Part shown: one piece after another, positions 46,570 to 54,274 of the stretch
Layout of the letters: every line of letters starts with the position of its first letter
Numbering within the stretch: position 1 is the first letter of the stretch
NCBI GenBank assembly: GCA_021811105.1
Contig: JAJZPM010000007.1
Coordinates: 25,988 to 89,987 of the forward strand
DNA: 64,000 nucleotides
DNA from: Nitrospirota bacterium
GTDB lineage: Bacteria > Nitrospirota > Thermodesulfovibrionia > Thermodesulfovibrionales > UBA6898
Direction: 5' to 3'
The notes under the pieces: model-generated
Seen by the model: the letters and a program-made list of their open reading frames with translations, nothing else
Database searches by the model: none
What the model was told of the DNA's origin: nothing
Made by a program: the position numbers and the translations under genes

Positions 46570-46645
46570 TGGAGCGGGAAACGGGATTCGAACCCGCGAC
46601 CCCAACCTTGGCAAGGTTGTGCTCTACCAACTGAGCTATTCCCGC
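46570..46645 (-). tRNA. tRNA-Gly (GCC)
   Basis: Acceptor GCGGGAA pairs with TTCCCGC. The D-arm TAGCTCAGTTGGTAGAGC, anticodon loop TTGCCAA (anticodon GCC) and T-loop GGTTCGAATCC are all standard. CCA is encoded. Confidence 0.97.
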
Positions 46646-46686
46646 ATTATTTGCATCGAAATTATCTGGTCCCGTTCAGATAACCC

Positions 46687-46716
46687 TTAACTTATCTTCA
46701 GCCGATAAGATATAAT
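46687..46716 (+). promoter_or_regulatory. Likely promoter for trpE-trpG
   Basis: TTAACT, an 18-base spacer and a consensus TATAAT box (46711-46716) lie about 45 bases before the trpE ATG in A+T-rich DNA. No trp leader peptide or attenuator is apparent. Confidence 0.45.
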
Positions 46717-46759
46717 TATATTCTATAAAATATAAATTTAACAAGGGAATTTTGTCAAC

Positions 46760-48232
46760 ATGATTTACCCGGATTTGGAAAAATTTGAGGAACTGGCCGG
46801 AAAGGGAAATCTTATCCCGGTGTATAAGGAAATACTCGCCGATACGGACACACCGGTCACCGCATTTTTGAAGCTGGGAGGAACGCCCTCTTTTCTTCTG
46901 GAAAGCGTGGAAGGAGGGGAGAAATGGGCGAGGTATTCCTTTCTCGGTTCAAGGCCTGCAAAAATAATCCGGGGGCGGGGGAATGCGATCGAGATAATCA
47001 ACGGCCGGAAACCTCCGGTCGCCTTTGAATCGGACAACCCCCTCGCTGTCATAAAAAAGGAAATCTCCCGTTACAGGCCTGTCGAAATCGAAGGGCTGCC
47101 GAGATTCTTCGGCGGTCTGGTCGGCTACATGGGCTACGACATGGTAAGGTTCTTCGAGCCCATTCAGCAGGCAAAGAAGGAAGGGCTCGGCCTGCCCGAT
47201 TTTTTCTTCATGCTGACCGATACCATGCTCATCTTCGACAGCCTGAGGCAGAAGATACAGGTCCTTTCCAACGCGCATATAGAGGACAAATCCCCGGCCG
47301 AGGCTTACCGGGAAGCCGAACTGAAGATCGAAGAGATCATCGCGAAGCTGAGGGCGCCTCTTGTTCTCAGAAATACCGTTCCTTCCGGCAAATCGAACGG
47401 GGTCCGGTCGAATTTCACCAAGCCCGATTTTCTCAGGTCGGTAGAAAAGTCGAAGGAGTACGTCATGGCCGGGGACATCGTGCAGGTCGTGCTTTCCCAG
47501 AGGTTCGAGCGGGACAGCGCAGTAGACCCATTCGACGTGTACAGGGCCTTGCGGGTGATCAACCCCTCTCCCTATATGTACTATCTCGATATCGGAGAGG
47601 CCAGGATCGTGGGGTCTTCACCTGAGATACTCGTGCGGCTGGAGGATGGAAGGATCGTGCTCAGGCCGATCGCGGGAACGAGGAAAAGAGGCGGGACCGA
47701 GGCGGCGGACAAGGCCCTCGAAGATGAACTGAAAAAAGACCCGAAGGAGGTCGCAGAGCATATCATGCTCGTCGACCTCGGCAGGAACGATGTCGGAAGG
47801 GTCGCGAAGATCGGGTCGGTCAGGGTCTCTGAGTTGATGACCGTTGAACGGTACAGCCATGTCATGCACCTTGTGTCGAATGTCGAAGGGGAACTGGGAG
47901 AGGGGCTCGACGCCTTCGATGTCCTTTCGGCATGCTTTCCGGCCGGCACGGTATCCGGCGCCCCGAAGGTGAGGGCGATGGAGATCATCGAGGAACTCGA
48001 GCCCACGCGGCGCGGGCCTTATGCGGGTTCCGTAGGGTATTTTAGTTATTCAGGAAATATGGACACCTGCATCACGATCAGGACACTAATCGTGAAAGAC
48101 GGAAAGGTCTATGTGCAGGCAGGCGCCGGCATAGTCGCCGACTCCGAGCCGGAGAGGGAATATATTGAGACGGTGAATAAGGCAAAAGGGATGATGAAGG
48201 CCGTTGACATGGCAGAGGAAGGGTTGGGATAA
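46760..48232 (+). CDS. trpE: Anthranilate synthase component I
   Basis: A 490-aa chorismate-utilising enzyme that makes anthranilate from chorismate and ammonia supplied by TrpG. Motifs include [18 protein letters not shown] near the N-terminus, a typical feedback site region, and the catalytic core [24 protein letters not shown] and [22 protein letters not shown]. The ATG at 46760 is the first in a fitting position. trpG starts two bases after its stop, so the two subunits are co-translated. Confidence 0.96.
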   Translation: MIYPDLEKFEELAGKGNLIPVYKEILADTDTPVTAFLKLGGTPSFLLESVEGGEKWARYSFLGSRPAKIIRGRGNAIEIINGRKPPVAFESDNPLAVIKKEISRYRPVEIEGLPRFFGGLVGYMGYDMVRFFEPIQQAKKEGLGLPDFFFMLTDTMLIFDSLRQKIQVLSNAHIEDKSPAEAYREAELKIEEIIAKLRAPLVLRNTVPSGKSNGVRSNFTKPDFLRSVEKSKEYVMAGDIVQVVLSQRFERDSAVDPFDVYRALRVINPSPYMYYLDIGEARIVGSSPEILVRLEDGRIVLRPIAGTRKRGGTEAADKALEDELKKDPKEVAEHIMLVDLGRNDVGRVAKIGSVRVSELMTVERYSHVMHLVSNVEGELGEGLDAFDVLSACFPAGTVSGAPKVRAMEIIEELEPTRRGPYAGSVGYFSYSGNMDTCITIRTLIVKDGKVYVQAGAGIVADSEPEREYIETVNKAKGMMKAVDMAEEGLG

Positions 48233-48233
48233 A

Positions 48234-48800
48234 ATGCTTTTGATGATAGACAACTACGATTCATTTACTTACAACCTTGTACAGTATTTCGGCGAACTGG
48301 GCGAAGACATCAGGGTCTTCAGGAACAACAAAATTACCGTCACAGAAATAGAAAAGATGGCGCCTGACAGGATTGTGGTCTCACCCGGCCCGTGCACGCC
48401 GAAGGAGGCGGGCATATCCGTAGAAGCGATACAGACCTTCGCAGGCAAGATTCCGCTGCTAGGCGTATGCCTCGGCCATCAGTCGATCGGTGCCGCCTTC
48501 GGAGGCGAGATCGTCCGGGCGCCAAGACTCATGCACGGCAAGACATCTCTCATTCGTCATGACGGCAAGAACCTCTTTGCAGGGCTTCCGAACCCCTTCG
48601 AGGCAACGCGATATCATTCTCTCCTCATCAGAAAAGAGACAATGCCGGGCTGCCTCGAAATCACCGCATGGACCGATCAGGGCGAGATCATGGGGGTGAG
48701 GCACAGGGAATTCACGGTCGAGGGCGTGCAGTTCCACCCAGAATCCATCCTCACGACGGTCGGCAAGGACCTGCTGCGGAATTTCCTGAAGCTGAAGTAA
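48234..48800 (+). CDS. trpG: Anthranilate / aminodeoxychorismate synthase glutamine amidotransferase
   Basis: A 188-aa class I glutamine amidotransferase giving ammonia to TrpE. The catalytic Cys is in [16 protein letters not shown], and the His/Glu pair is in [13 protein letters not shown]. The ATG at 48234 ([20 protein letters not shown]) has GGAAGGG-type sequence upstream; the frame opens ten codons earlier inside trpE. In many bacteria the same subunit also serves PabB. Confidence 0.95.
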   Translation: MLLMIDNYDSFTYNLVQYFGELGEDIRVFRNNKITVTEIEKMAPDRIVVSPGPCTPKEAGISVEAIQTFAGKIPLLGVCLGHQSIGAAFGGEIVRAPRLMHGKTSLIRHDGKNLFAGLPNPFEATRYHSLLIRKETMPGCLEITAWTDQGEIMGVRHREFTVEGVQFHPESILTTVGKDLLRNFLKLK

Positions 48801-48816
48801 TCTCCCCCGCGGCTGC

Positions 48817-49716
48817 TCATCCTTCTTTTTTCAGGAACTTCATGACTTCCTCCAGTTTCGGGATACCCGCCCTTCCGCCCACTTTCATGCACTTGAGCGC
48901 GGCAAGAGCGGAAGCGAAGGTGAGAGTTTCGCGCAGATCCCATCCCCTCAGAAGCCCGTAGATATACCCTCCGTGAAAGACGTCTCCCGCACCGGTGGTA
49001 TCGACCGCTTCAATCTTGAAGGCAGGTATGTCGAAGTATTCGCCCTGCGACGAAGCAGTGACGCTTCCCCTCCGGCCGAGGGTAATCGTGAGAATTTTTA
49101 TGCCGAGTTTTTCGCGTTCCCGAAACAGCGTTTCCCGGGTCGGCTTCCACCCCAGGTACCGCGCAAACTCCTCGGAGCCTACGACGTAGTCGGAGAGCCT
49201 TGCCAATTCAATCATGCCGGGACGCATTCTTCCGGCATCCAGCATCACCGGGACAGAGCGCTTTTGCGCCTGCTCCGCCGCATAAAGTGAGACTTCGGCC
49301 ATCAGACCGTCCACCAGCAGCATCCCGCTGCCGTCGAGAAAGCCGGCGCCGAGCTCTTCACTCCGGAGAGGTCCTCCCGTCGGCCGTTTCCAGAATATCG
49401 TCCTTCTGCCGGTCTCTTTTTCGACTGCGATAAAAGCGACCTGCGAAGAGGATGCCCGGCGTGTCACAAGCCCCGAGACATCCACGCCCTCTTCCACTAG
49501 AGAGCGTCTTATCGTATCGCCTGCATCGTCGTCTCCGGCAACTCCATAGAAGCTGCATCTGATCCCAAGTCTTGACAGTGCTGCAAGCGCCGTCGCCACC
49601 GGTCCTCCTCCCTGTTCGTGCCACTCGAGTATCTCCTTCTTCGTGTCGGCATCGGGATAGAAATCGACAAGCGCAAGGTAATCGAGGGAACACTGCCCTA
49701 TTCCTGTCACCTTCAT
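48817..49716 (-). CDS. PfkB-family sugar/nucleoside kinase
   Basis: A 299-aa ribokinase-like kinase. The N-terminal glycine motif GGGPVATALAALSRLG and the C-terminal PfkB signature with catalytic Asp (VDTTGAGDVFHGGYIYGLL) are intact. The substrate (ribose, fructose derivative, adenosine or another) cannot be assigned. It is convergent with trpG and separated from it by 16 bases. Confidence 0.9.
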   Translation of the reverse strand: MKVTGIGQCSLDYLALVDFYPDADTKKEILEWHEQGGGPVATALAALSRLGIRCSFYGVAGDDDAGDTIRRSLVEEGVDVSGLVTRRASSSQVAFIAVEKETGRRTIFWKRPTGGPLRSEELGAGFLDGSGMLLVDGLMAEVSLYAAEQAQKRSVPVMLDAGRMRPGMIELARLSDYVVGSEEFARYLGWKPTRETLFREREKLGIKILTITLGRRGSVTASSQGEYFDIPAFKIEAVDTTGAGDVFHGGYIYGLLRGWDLRETLTFASALAALKCMKVGGRAGIPKLEEVMKFLKKEG

Positions 49717-49911
49717 GAACTATTATCCTCAAAAAGAACAGTCTCGGCAAAGACCGCCAGGAACGCAGAGTAAAATCAGGCAGTTGCCAACCCAAACGAC
49801 TCACCCGACCGGTGGATGTATTTTTCTTCATAAGTCATCGAATTTCTTTGCGACCCCTCCGTCGTCGGGACCGTGACGCAGGCTGACCACGTGTTGTACT
49901 ATATACAGTAT

Positions 49912-50577
49912 ATGGATAAGGGTATATCCGAAGGTCTTCTGCCGGTGTCCGTCCTGTATGTGGAAGATGAGCCCCTCACAAGACAGGTCGTGGCCGGGAT
50001 GATCAAGAGACGGGTTCCGACGTTGTTTGAGGCCGGAGATGGAAAGGAAGGGCTGGCCCTTTTCAGGCAGTTCAGGCCGGACATCGTCATTTCGGACATC
50101 AGGATGCCGATTCTGGACGGCATCGAGATGTCGAGAATAATCAAAGCTCTGGACAGCAGCACCAAGATTGTCCTCACCACCGCATATAGTGATGCAAAGA
50201 CGCTCTTGACTGCGATCGAATTGGGGGTCGACAAATATATTCTGAAGCCGGTGGATATGGACAGCCTCTTTGCCGCGATAGAGAAGTGTGCCGAAACTAT
50301 TATCCTTACAAGAAAGATACGGCAGCAGGACAGGGAAAAAGACGAGCTTATCGCCAAGCTCCAGGACGCCCTCGATAATGTAAAGAAATTGAGCGGTCTC
50401 ATTCCGATCTGCTCGAACTGCAAGAAAATCAGGGACGATAAGGGATACTGGAACCAGATCGAAATCTATATCTCGGAACATTCGGACGCTTTGTTTACCC
50501 ACGGTCTCTGCGATGAATGCACAAAAACAATGTATCCCGAATATTATGACAGGATACAGGAGAGGAAAAAAAAGTGA
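49912..50577 (+). CDS. Response regulator receiver protein with C-terminal Cys-cluster domain
   Basis: A ~221-aa CheY-type receiver: acidic pocket (LYVEDEP), phosphoacceptor Asp in DIVISDIRMPILDG, Thr/Ser in VLTTAYSD and Lys in YILKPVD. A coiled coil (~145-165) leads to a zinc-binding-like domain (PICSNCKKIRDDKGYW ... HGLCDECTK) often found at the C-terminus of PAS/GAF/receiver signalling proteins. A GTG at 49873 is an alternative start. No output DNA-binding domain is present. It precedes a binding protein and a histidine kinase that may be its partner. Confidence 0.85.
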   Translation: MDKGISEGLLPVSVLYVEDEPLTRQVVAGMIKRRVPTLFEAGDGKEGLALFRQFRPDIVISDIRMPILDGIEMSRIIKALDSSTKIVLTTAYSDAKTLLTAIELGVDKYILKPVDMDSLFAAIEKCAETIILTRKIRQQDREKDELIAKLQDALDNVKKLSGLIPICSNCKKIRDDKGYWNQIEIYISEHSDALFTHGLCDECTKTMYPEYYDRIQERKKK

Positions 50578-50638
50578 CGAAGCCCGCCGCTTCGTTACTA
50601 ATAATACTGTCCGGGGAATGGAAGGATACGGAGGAAAA

Positions 50639-51505
50639 ATGCGGGAATTGACACGTTCTGCCGCTTTTTCAAGATTTGTCCTGTTCTTTCTCATCGTCTT
50701 TGCCTCCTTGTTACCTGGATTTGACGGCCGGTCTGATGCTGCGGACGCGGTAGAAACTATAAGGATCGGCGGGACCGGGAGCGCGCTGGCCTCCATGAGA
50801 CTGCTCGGTGAGGCGTTTCAGGATAGACATCCCGGCATAGTGGTGCACGTATTCCCAAGCCTCGGCAGCGGGGGAGGGATCAAGGCTGTGCAGGAAGGTG
50901 ATATCGATATCGCGGTCGCAAGTAAAAAATTATCGCCCGCCGAGAAAGCAAAAGGCCTGGTTGCCTATGAATACGGCAGGACCCCCCTGGTGTTCGTGAC
51001 ACACAAGACAAACCCCTTGTCTGATATCACTCTGAAGCAGGTCATCGATATATATTCAGGAAGGATGATGAGCTGGCCCGACAACACGCCGGTCCGCCTT
51101 GTGAGACGACTTGCAGGTGAGAGGGCCACACACCTGCTGGAAGGCATATCGGAGGAGATGAAAGAGGCAGTCCTGAGTGCGGCAGTGCGACCCGGCCTGA
51201 CCGTTGCGGTCACAGACCAGGAAAATGCAGACCTGCTCGAAAAACTGCCCGGCTCCTTCGGAGTGGCCCCTCTCTGTCAGCTCATCTCGGAAAATAGGGG
51301 GCTGAAGGTCCTGTCGCTGAACGGTATAAGACCGGGCGAAAAAACATTGGCCGGCGGAAGCTATCGTTATGACTATGACCTTTACCTGGTAACCGGCCCT
51401 CGCTCTTCCCCTGCATCCGGACTTTTCATCGATTTTGTTTTTTCCAAGGCAGGGCAGTCGGTTCTGACCAGAACGGGCTACGTGACAGCCGCGCGGCATA
51501 GATGA
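50639..51505 (+). CDS. Exported phosphate-type (PstS-like) substrate-binding protein
   Basis: A 289-aa periplasmic-binding-protein-like protein. GGAGG precedes the ATG at 50639, and a signal peptide follows (FVLFFLIVFASLLPGFDGRSDA). The mature part begins IRIGGTGSALASMRLLGEAF and contains PSLGSGGGIKAVQEGDIDIAVAS, like the oxyanion-binding loops of PstS. No ABC permease or ATPase genes are beside it. A histidine kinase starts 10 bases downstream, suggesting that this protein senses a ligand for the kinase. Confidence 0.8.
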   Translation: MRELTRSAAFSRFVLFFLIVFASLLPGFDGRSDAADAVETIRIGGTGSALASMRLLGEAFQDRHPGIVVHVFPSLGSGGGIKAVQEGDIDIAVASKKLSPAEKAKGLVAYEYGRTPLVFVTHKTNPLSDITLKQVIDIYSGRMMSWPDNTPVRLVRRLAGERATHLLEGISEEMKEAVLSAAVRPGLTVAVTDQENADLLEKLPGSFGVAPLCQLISENRGLKVLSLNGIRPGEKTLAGGSYRYDYDLYLVTGPRSSPASGLFIDFVFSKAGQSVLTRTGYVTAARHR

Positions 51506-51514
51506 TTTGCTGAG

Positions 51515-52786
51515 ATGCAGGTATCCATTGCCAAGGTCATACGGATCACGCATACCCTGTCGATACTGCTTTCGGTCCTGGCCGCCCTTACCGTCCCCCT
51601 TGTCTACTTTTCGGCAGGATACAAGAAAGAGGCTGCGGTCCTTGAGACGGAGACCCGGGCAAATGCCTCTCTCGCCACGCGTATGATCAGCAATAATCCG
51701 CTTCTGTGGCGATACGAAACAGAGCGCCTCGAAGAATTCCTCTCGCATCGTCCGCCTGATCGCACGAAAGAAGTACGCCGCATCTTCGACGAAAAAGGGG
51801 TCTTAATCGCGGAATACGACGAAAAATTGGACCCCCCTCTTCTGAAGCGCGATTTTTCTCTCTTCGACTCGGGGCATGTCGTGGGAAGGCTCGAGATCAG
51901 CCGCTCACTACGGCATCTCTTCGATTCAACGGCGAAATTGACTTTCGCTGCCGGGCTATTGGGGTTCTTTGTCTACCTTTTTATGCGCATAGTCCCCCTC
52001 CATGCGCTTGACGAAGCGCTGGGGACACTCACTGAATTAAACAGAACACTCGAGCAGAGGGTGAATGAGGAAGTTGCGAAGGGAAGAGAGAAAGACCTCC
52101 TGCTTATGCAGCAGTCCAAGTTTGCGGCGATGGGCGAAATGATCGGCAATATCGCCCATCAGTGGAGGCAGCCTCTTAACGCCGTAGGGTTGATCATACA
52201 AGACCTGAAGAGCACCTGCCTGCTCGGCAGCCTCGATAAGGAGTATCTCAATACAAGCGTAGAGAAAGCGATGACGATAATACGGCACATGTCCATGACC
52301 ATAGATGATTTCAGGTATTTTTATCAGCCCGGGAAGGAGCGTTTTACATTCAACGTGGGAGATGCGGTGGCCAAAGCGCTTTTTGTTATCAATGCGAGCT
52401 TCAGCAGCGGCGGCATCGGGATCGAAGTCGATGTGGAGGACGATATGTCCGTCGACGGCTTCCCCAATGAATACGCTCAGGTACTGCTGAACCTTCTGAG
52501 TAATGCACGGGACGTTCTTGTAGAGAGGGACATACAAAATCCAAGGGTTATGATCCGGGGTTTCAAGGAGGGGAATAAAGCAGTGGTCACCGTGAGAGAC
52601 AACGGGGGAGGAATTGACGGCGATATAATCGATAAGATATTCGAGCCGTATTATTCTACTAAAAAGGAGGGGAAAGGTACCGGGATCGGACTCTCCATGT
52701 CGAAGATGATCATCGAAAAAAATATGGGAGGGGAATTAACGGCAGCCAACACCGAAGACGGGGCCGAATTCAGAATAGAGGTCTGA
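51515..52786 (+). CDS. Membrane sensor histidine kinase
   Basis: A 423-aa kinase. A transmembrane helix (~10-32), a ~115-residue periplasmic domain, a second helix (~148-168) and a coiled coil (ALGTLTELNRTLEQRVNEEV) precede the HisKA-type helix with the phospho-His (GEMIGNIAHQWRQPLNAVG). The HATPase_c domain has N (LLNLLSNARDVL), G1 (VRDNGGGI), F (IFEPYYSTK) and G2 (GKGTGIGLSMSKMIIE) boxes. It is the last of the response regulator / binding protein / kinase group. Confidence 0.92.
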   Translation: MQVSIAKVIRITHTLSILLSVLAALTVPLVYFSAGYKKEAAVLETETRANASLATRMISNNPLLWRYETERLEEFLSHRPPDRTKEVRRIFDEKGVLIAEYDEKLDPPLLKRDFSLFDSGHVVGRLEISRSLRHLFDSTAKLTFAAGLLGFFVYLFMRIVPLHALDEALGTLTELNRTLEQRVNEEVAKGREKDLLLMQQSKFAAMGEMIGNIAHQWRQPLNAVGLIIQDLKSTCLLGSLDKEYLNTSVEKAMTIIRHMSMTIDDFRYFYQPGKERFTFNVGDAVAKALFVINASFSSGGIGIEVDVEDDMSVDGFPNEYAQVLLNLLSNARDVLVERDIQNPRVMIRGFKEGNKAVVTVRDNGGGIDGDIIDKIFEPYYSTKKEGKGTGIGLSMSKMIIEKNMGGELTAANTEDGAEFRIEV

Positions 52787-52799
52787 ATAGAGAGGGCAC

Positions 52800-52960
52800 T
52801 GCCTTCCGCTCCGGCAAGAGAAGCAAACTTCCCGTGTGGGGCGTTTCTTATGTTCTCAATTGGCGCAAGTCCTATGACCAGTTTCCTTCGTAGAAATTCG
52901 TCTGATAGGCGCCGTCTTGCGCCCACAGCAAAGAAGATTCTCCTGTAAAAAAGTCATCCA
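52800..52960 (-). pseudogene. Degraded fragment related to the giant FG-GAP/metalloprotease gene
   Basis: In one minus frame IENIRNAPHGKFASLAGAEG matches IENIRNGWAGRFAQLTGGTG of the large protein at 58378-63312. Nearby, another frame reads FFTGESSLLWAQDGAYQTNF before a stop. No start or ribosome-binding site supports an intact gene. I read this as the remnant of a lost paralogue. Confidence 0.55.
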
Positions 52961-53088
52961 ATCCGGCTTGAGCCCACGGTCCCGGCATCAATCACTCTGC
53001 CCTTATAGGGGCCGTCAACCCGAGCCGCATAGCAGCTCGTGTTTCCTAATAGAATTAATATGATCACTATTAACGATGTTTTTCTCAT
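52954..53088 (-). pseudogene. Truncated lipoprotein gene of the carboxypeptidase-regulatory-like family
   Basis: AGGAG lies before an ATG at 53088, giving 44 aa. A signal peptide (MRKTSLIVIILILLGNTSC) is followed by GPYKGRVIDAGTVGS and an early stop. The GPYKGRVIDA segment matches GPWKGKIIDIET of the gene at 57781 and FKGKVIDAETKEP of the gene at 56626. The start region is intact but the rest of the domain is missing, so it is a truncated paralogue. Confidence 0.6.
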
Positions 53089-53097
53089 CTAGCCGCT

Positions 53098-53230
53098 CCT
53101 CCACGGTTATCGTATTGATCCTTCCGTCAAAGGCACATGTCTGGCAATAAACTAATCGCCGTAAACTGTCGCAACTATTCCGTTGACCGTCCCAAGCCTT
53201 TTTATTGCCGGTAGTGTTGATGAATATCAC
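53098..53230 (-). pseudogene. Ig-domain fragment with a frameshift
   Basis: About 130 bases align almost without gaps to 59008-59140 inside the giant gene. Shared blocks include ACGGTTATCGTATT, GTCAAAGGCACATG and CCGTTGACCGTC. One base is missing relative to the intact copy (ATTGATCC versus ATTCGATCC), which breaks the frame. The rest of 53230-53355 shows nothing I recognise. Confidence 0.65.
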
Positions 53231-53355
53231 GACTATATTATCAGTCGACAATTATCAGCCGCCACACCATAAGAAAGAAATTTGAAAATGTGCCGCTTAC
53301 TTTATTCGCGTCGGCTGGATGAGCTTGATACGCTGTCTTTTTATCAGTTAATCTT

Positions 53356-54237
53356 TCAATAACGATCAATTTCCCAATTGCCGAAGATGTTAGAGAAATA
53401 AATATCATATGTAATGTTTCGTCCGTTTTCCTTGCGCCTTATTCTGTATTCCGCATAGTTCTTCTCCTGGATTATCTTTTCAATAGGAGTCATTTCAGCG
53501 GCTATCTGCTTCATTTGCTCTCTACCCATAGCTCTATATATCTCACCATATTGCTTCGCAGAACTCGGTATGAAGCATTCTATAGCGGCATCAATGTCGC
53601 CTCTCATAAGCGCCTCTTTATGTTGTGACCAAGTTTTCTCGGGTGACGAAAACCTCGGATCTTTTTTTCTAATTTCATTTTCATCAACACCATAGAGTTC
53701 TTTGAGCATTTTTTTCAGATATTCAATATATTCAGGTATGTGCTCAGGACTGACAGCTTCTAAGTCACCATCGTTAATTACGCCAGCTTCTTTTAATTCA
53801 TTGATGAATTCCAGATCACCTTGAGAAAGGCCAGGAAGTGCTATATCTTTTGCTGTCTTTTTATCGCCATTCGCTTTTTGCCTCTGATCTGGTGAGGTCT
53901 CTTGATCCGGCGAATTACTGGACTGCCATGGCGCAGAGCCAAGATCAGGGATTCCTGACCTCATATCGCCGGGTGATAAACGGCGCCTTTGAACTCTTCG
54001 GTTATCGGACTCCGCTGCATTGTTTTCTTTCAGATCGGCATCTGGATGATCCGCGGGAGTTTCTATAATTTGCATATTCTGCCTCTGATCTTCTGGAACA
54101 TTCATTATGTTGTCAGTAAAAGATACATTCCCGTTCTCATCAATATATCTGTAATATTCAGCTCCCGCCATAACCGGTAAAATAACGCTAAATAGAAAGA
54201 GAATTGTTAGACTGATATACGTTTTTTCATCTTTCAC
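53356..54237 (-). CDS. Secreted protein with DUF4124 domain and a C-terminal domain shared with the giant protein
   Basis: A 293-aa exported protein. A signal peptide (ISLTILFLFSVILPVMAGA) leads to a DUF4124-like segment (EYYRYIDENGNVSFTDN), a polar low-complexity linker (~60-135), a helical segment, and a C-terminal ~90-residue domain (EALMRGDIDAAIECFIPSSA ... FGNWEIDRY). That last domain resembles the C-terminus of the giant protein at 58378 (TALAVGDINEAVINFDSDA ... NGVWKIWSY). The function is unknown. Confidence 0.7.
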   Translation of the reverse strand: MKDEKTYISLTILFLFSVILPVMAGAEYYRYIDENGNVSFTDNIMNVPEDQRQNMQIIETPADHPDADLKENNAAESDNRRVQRRRLSPGDMRSGIPDLGSAPWQSSNSPDQETSPDQRQKANGDKKTAKDIALPGLSQGDLEFINELKEAGVINDGDLEAVSPEHIPEYIEYLKKMLKELYGVDENEIRKKDPRFSSPEKTWSQHKEALMRGDIDAAIECFIPSSAKQYGEIYRAMGREQMKQIAAEMTPIEKIIQEKNYAEYRIRRKENGRNITYDIYFSNIFGNWEIDRY

Positions 54238-54274
54238 GCAGTCCTCCTTCTAAATCATAAGGTTCCTTTGATGG

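Noticed and set aside
49358..49831. Long minus-strand frame overlapping the PfkB kinase
   Set aside because: It is a shadow in another frame of the kinase gene; its composition is rich in Arg and it has no family features.
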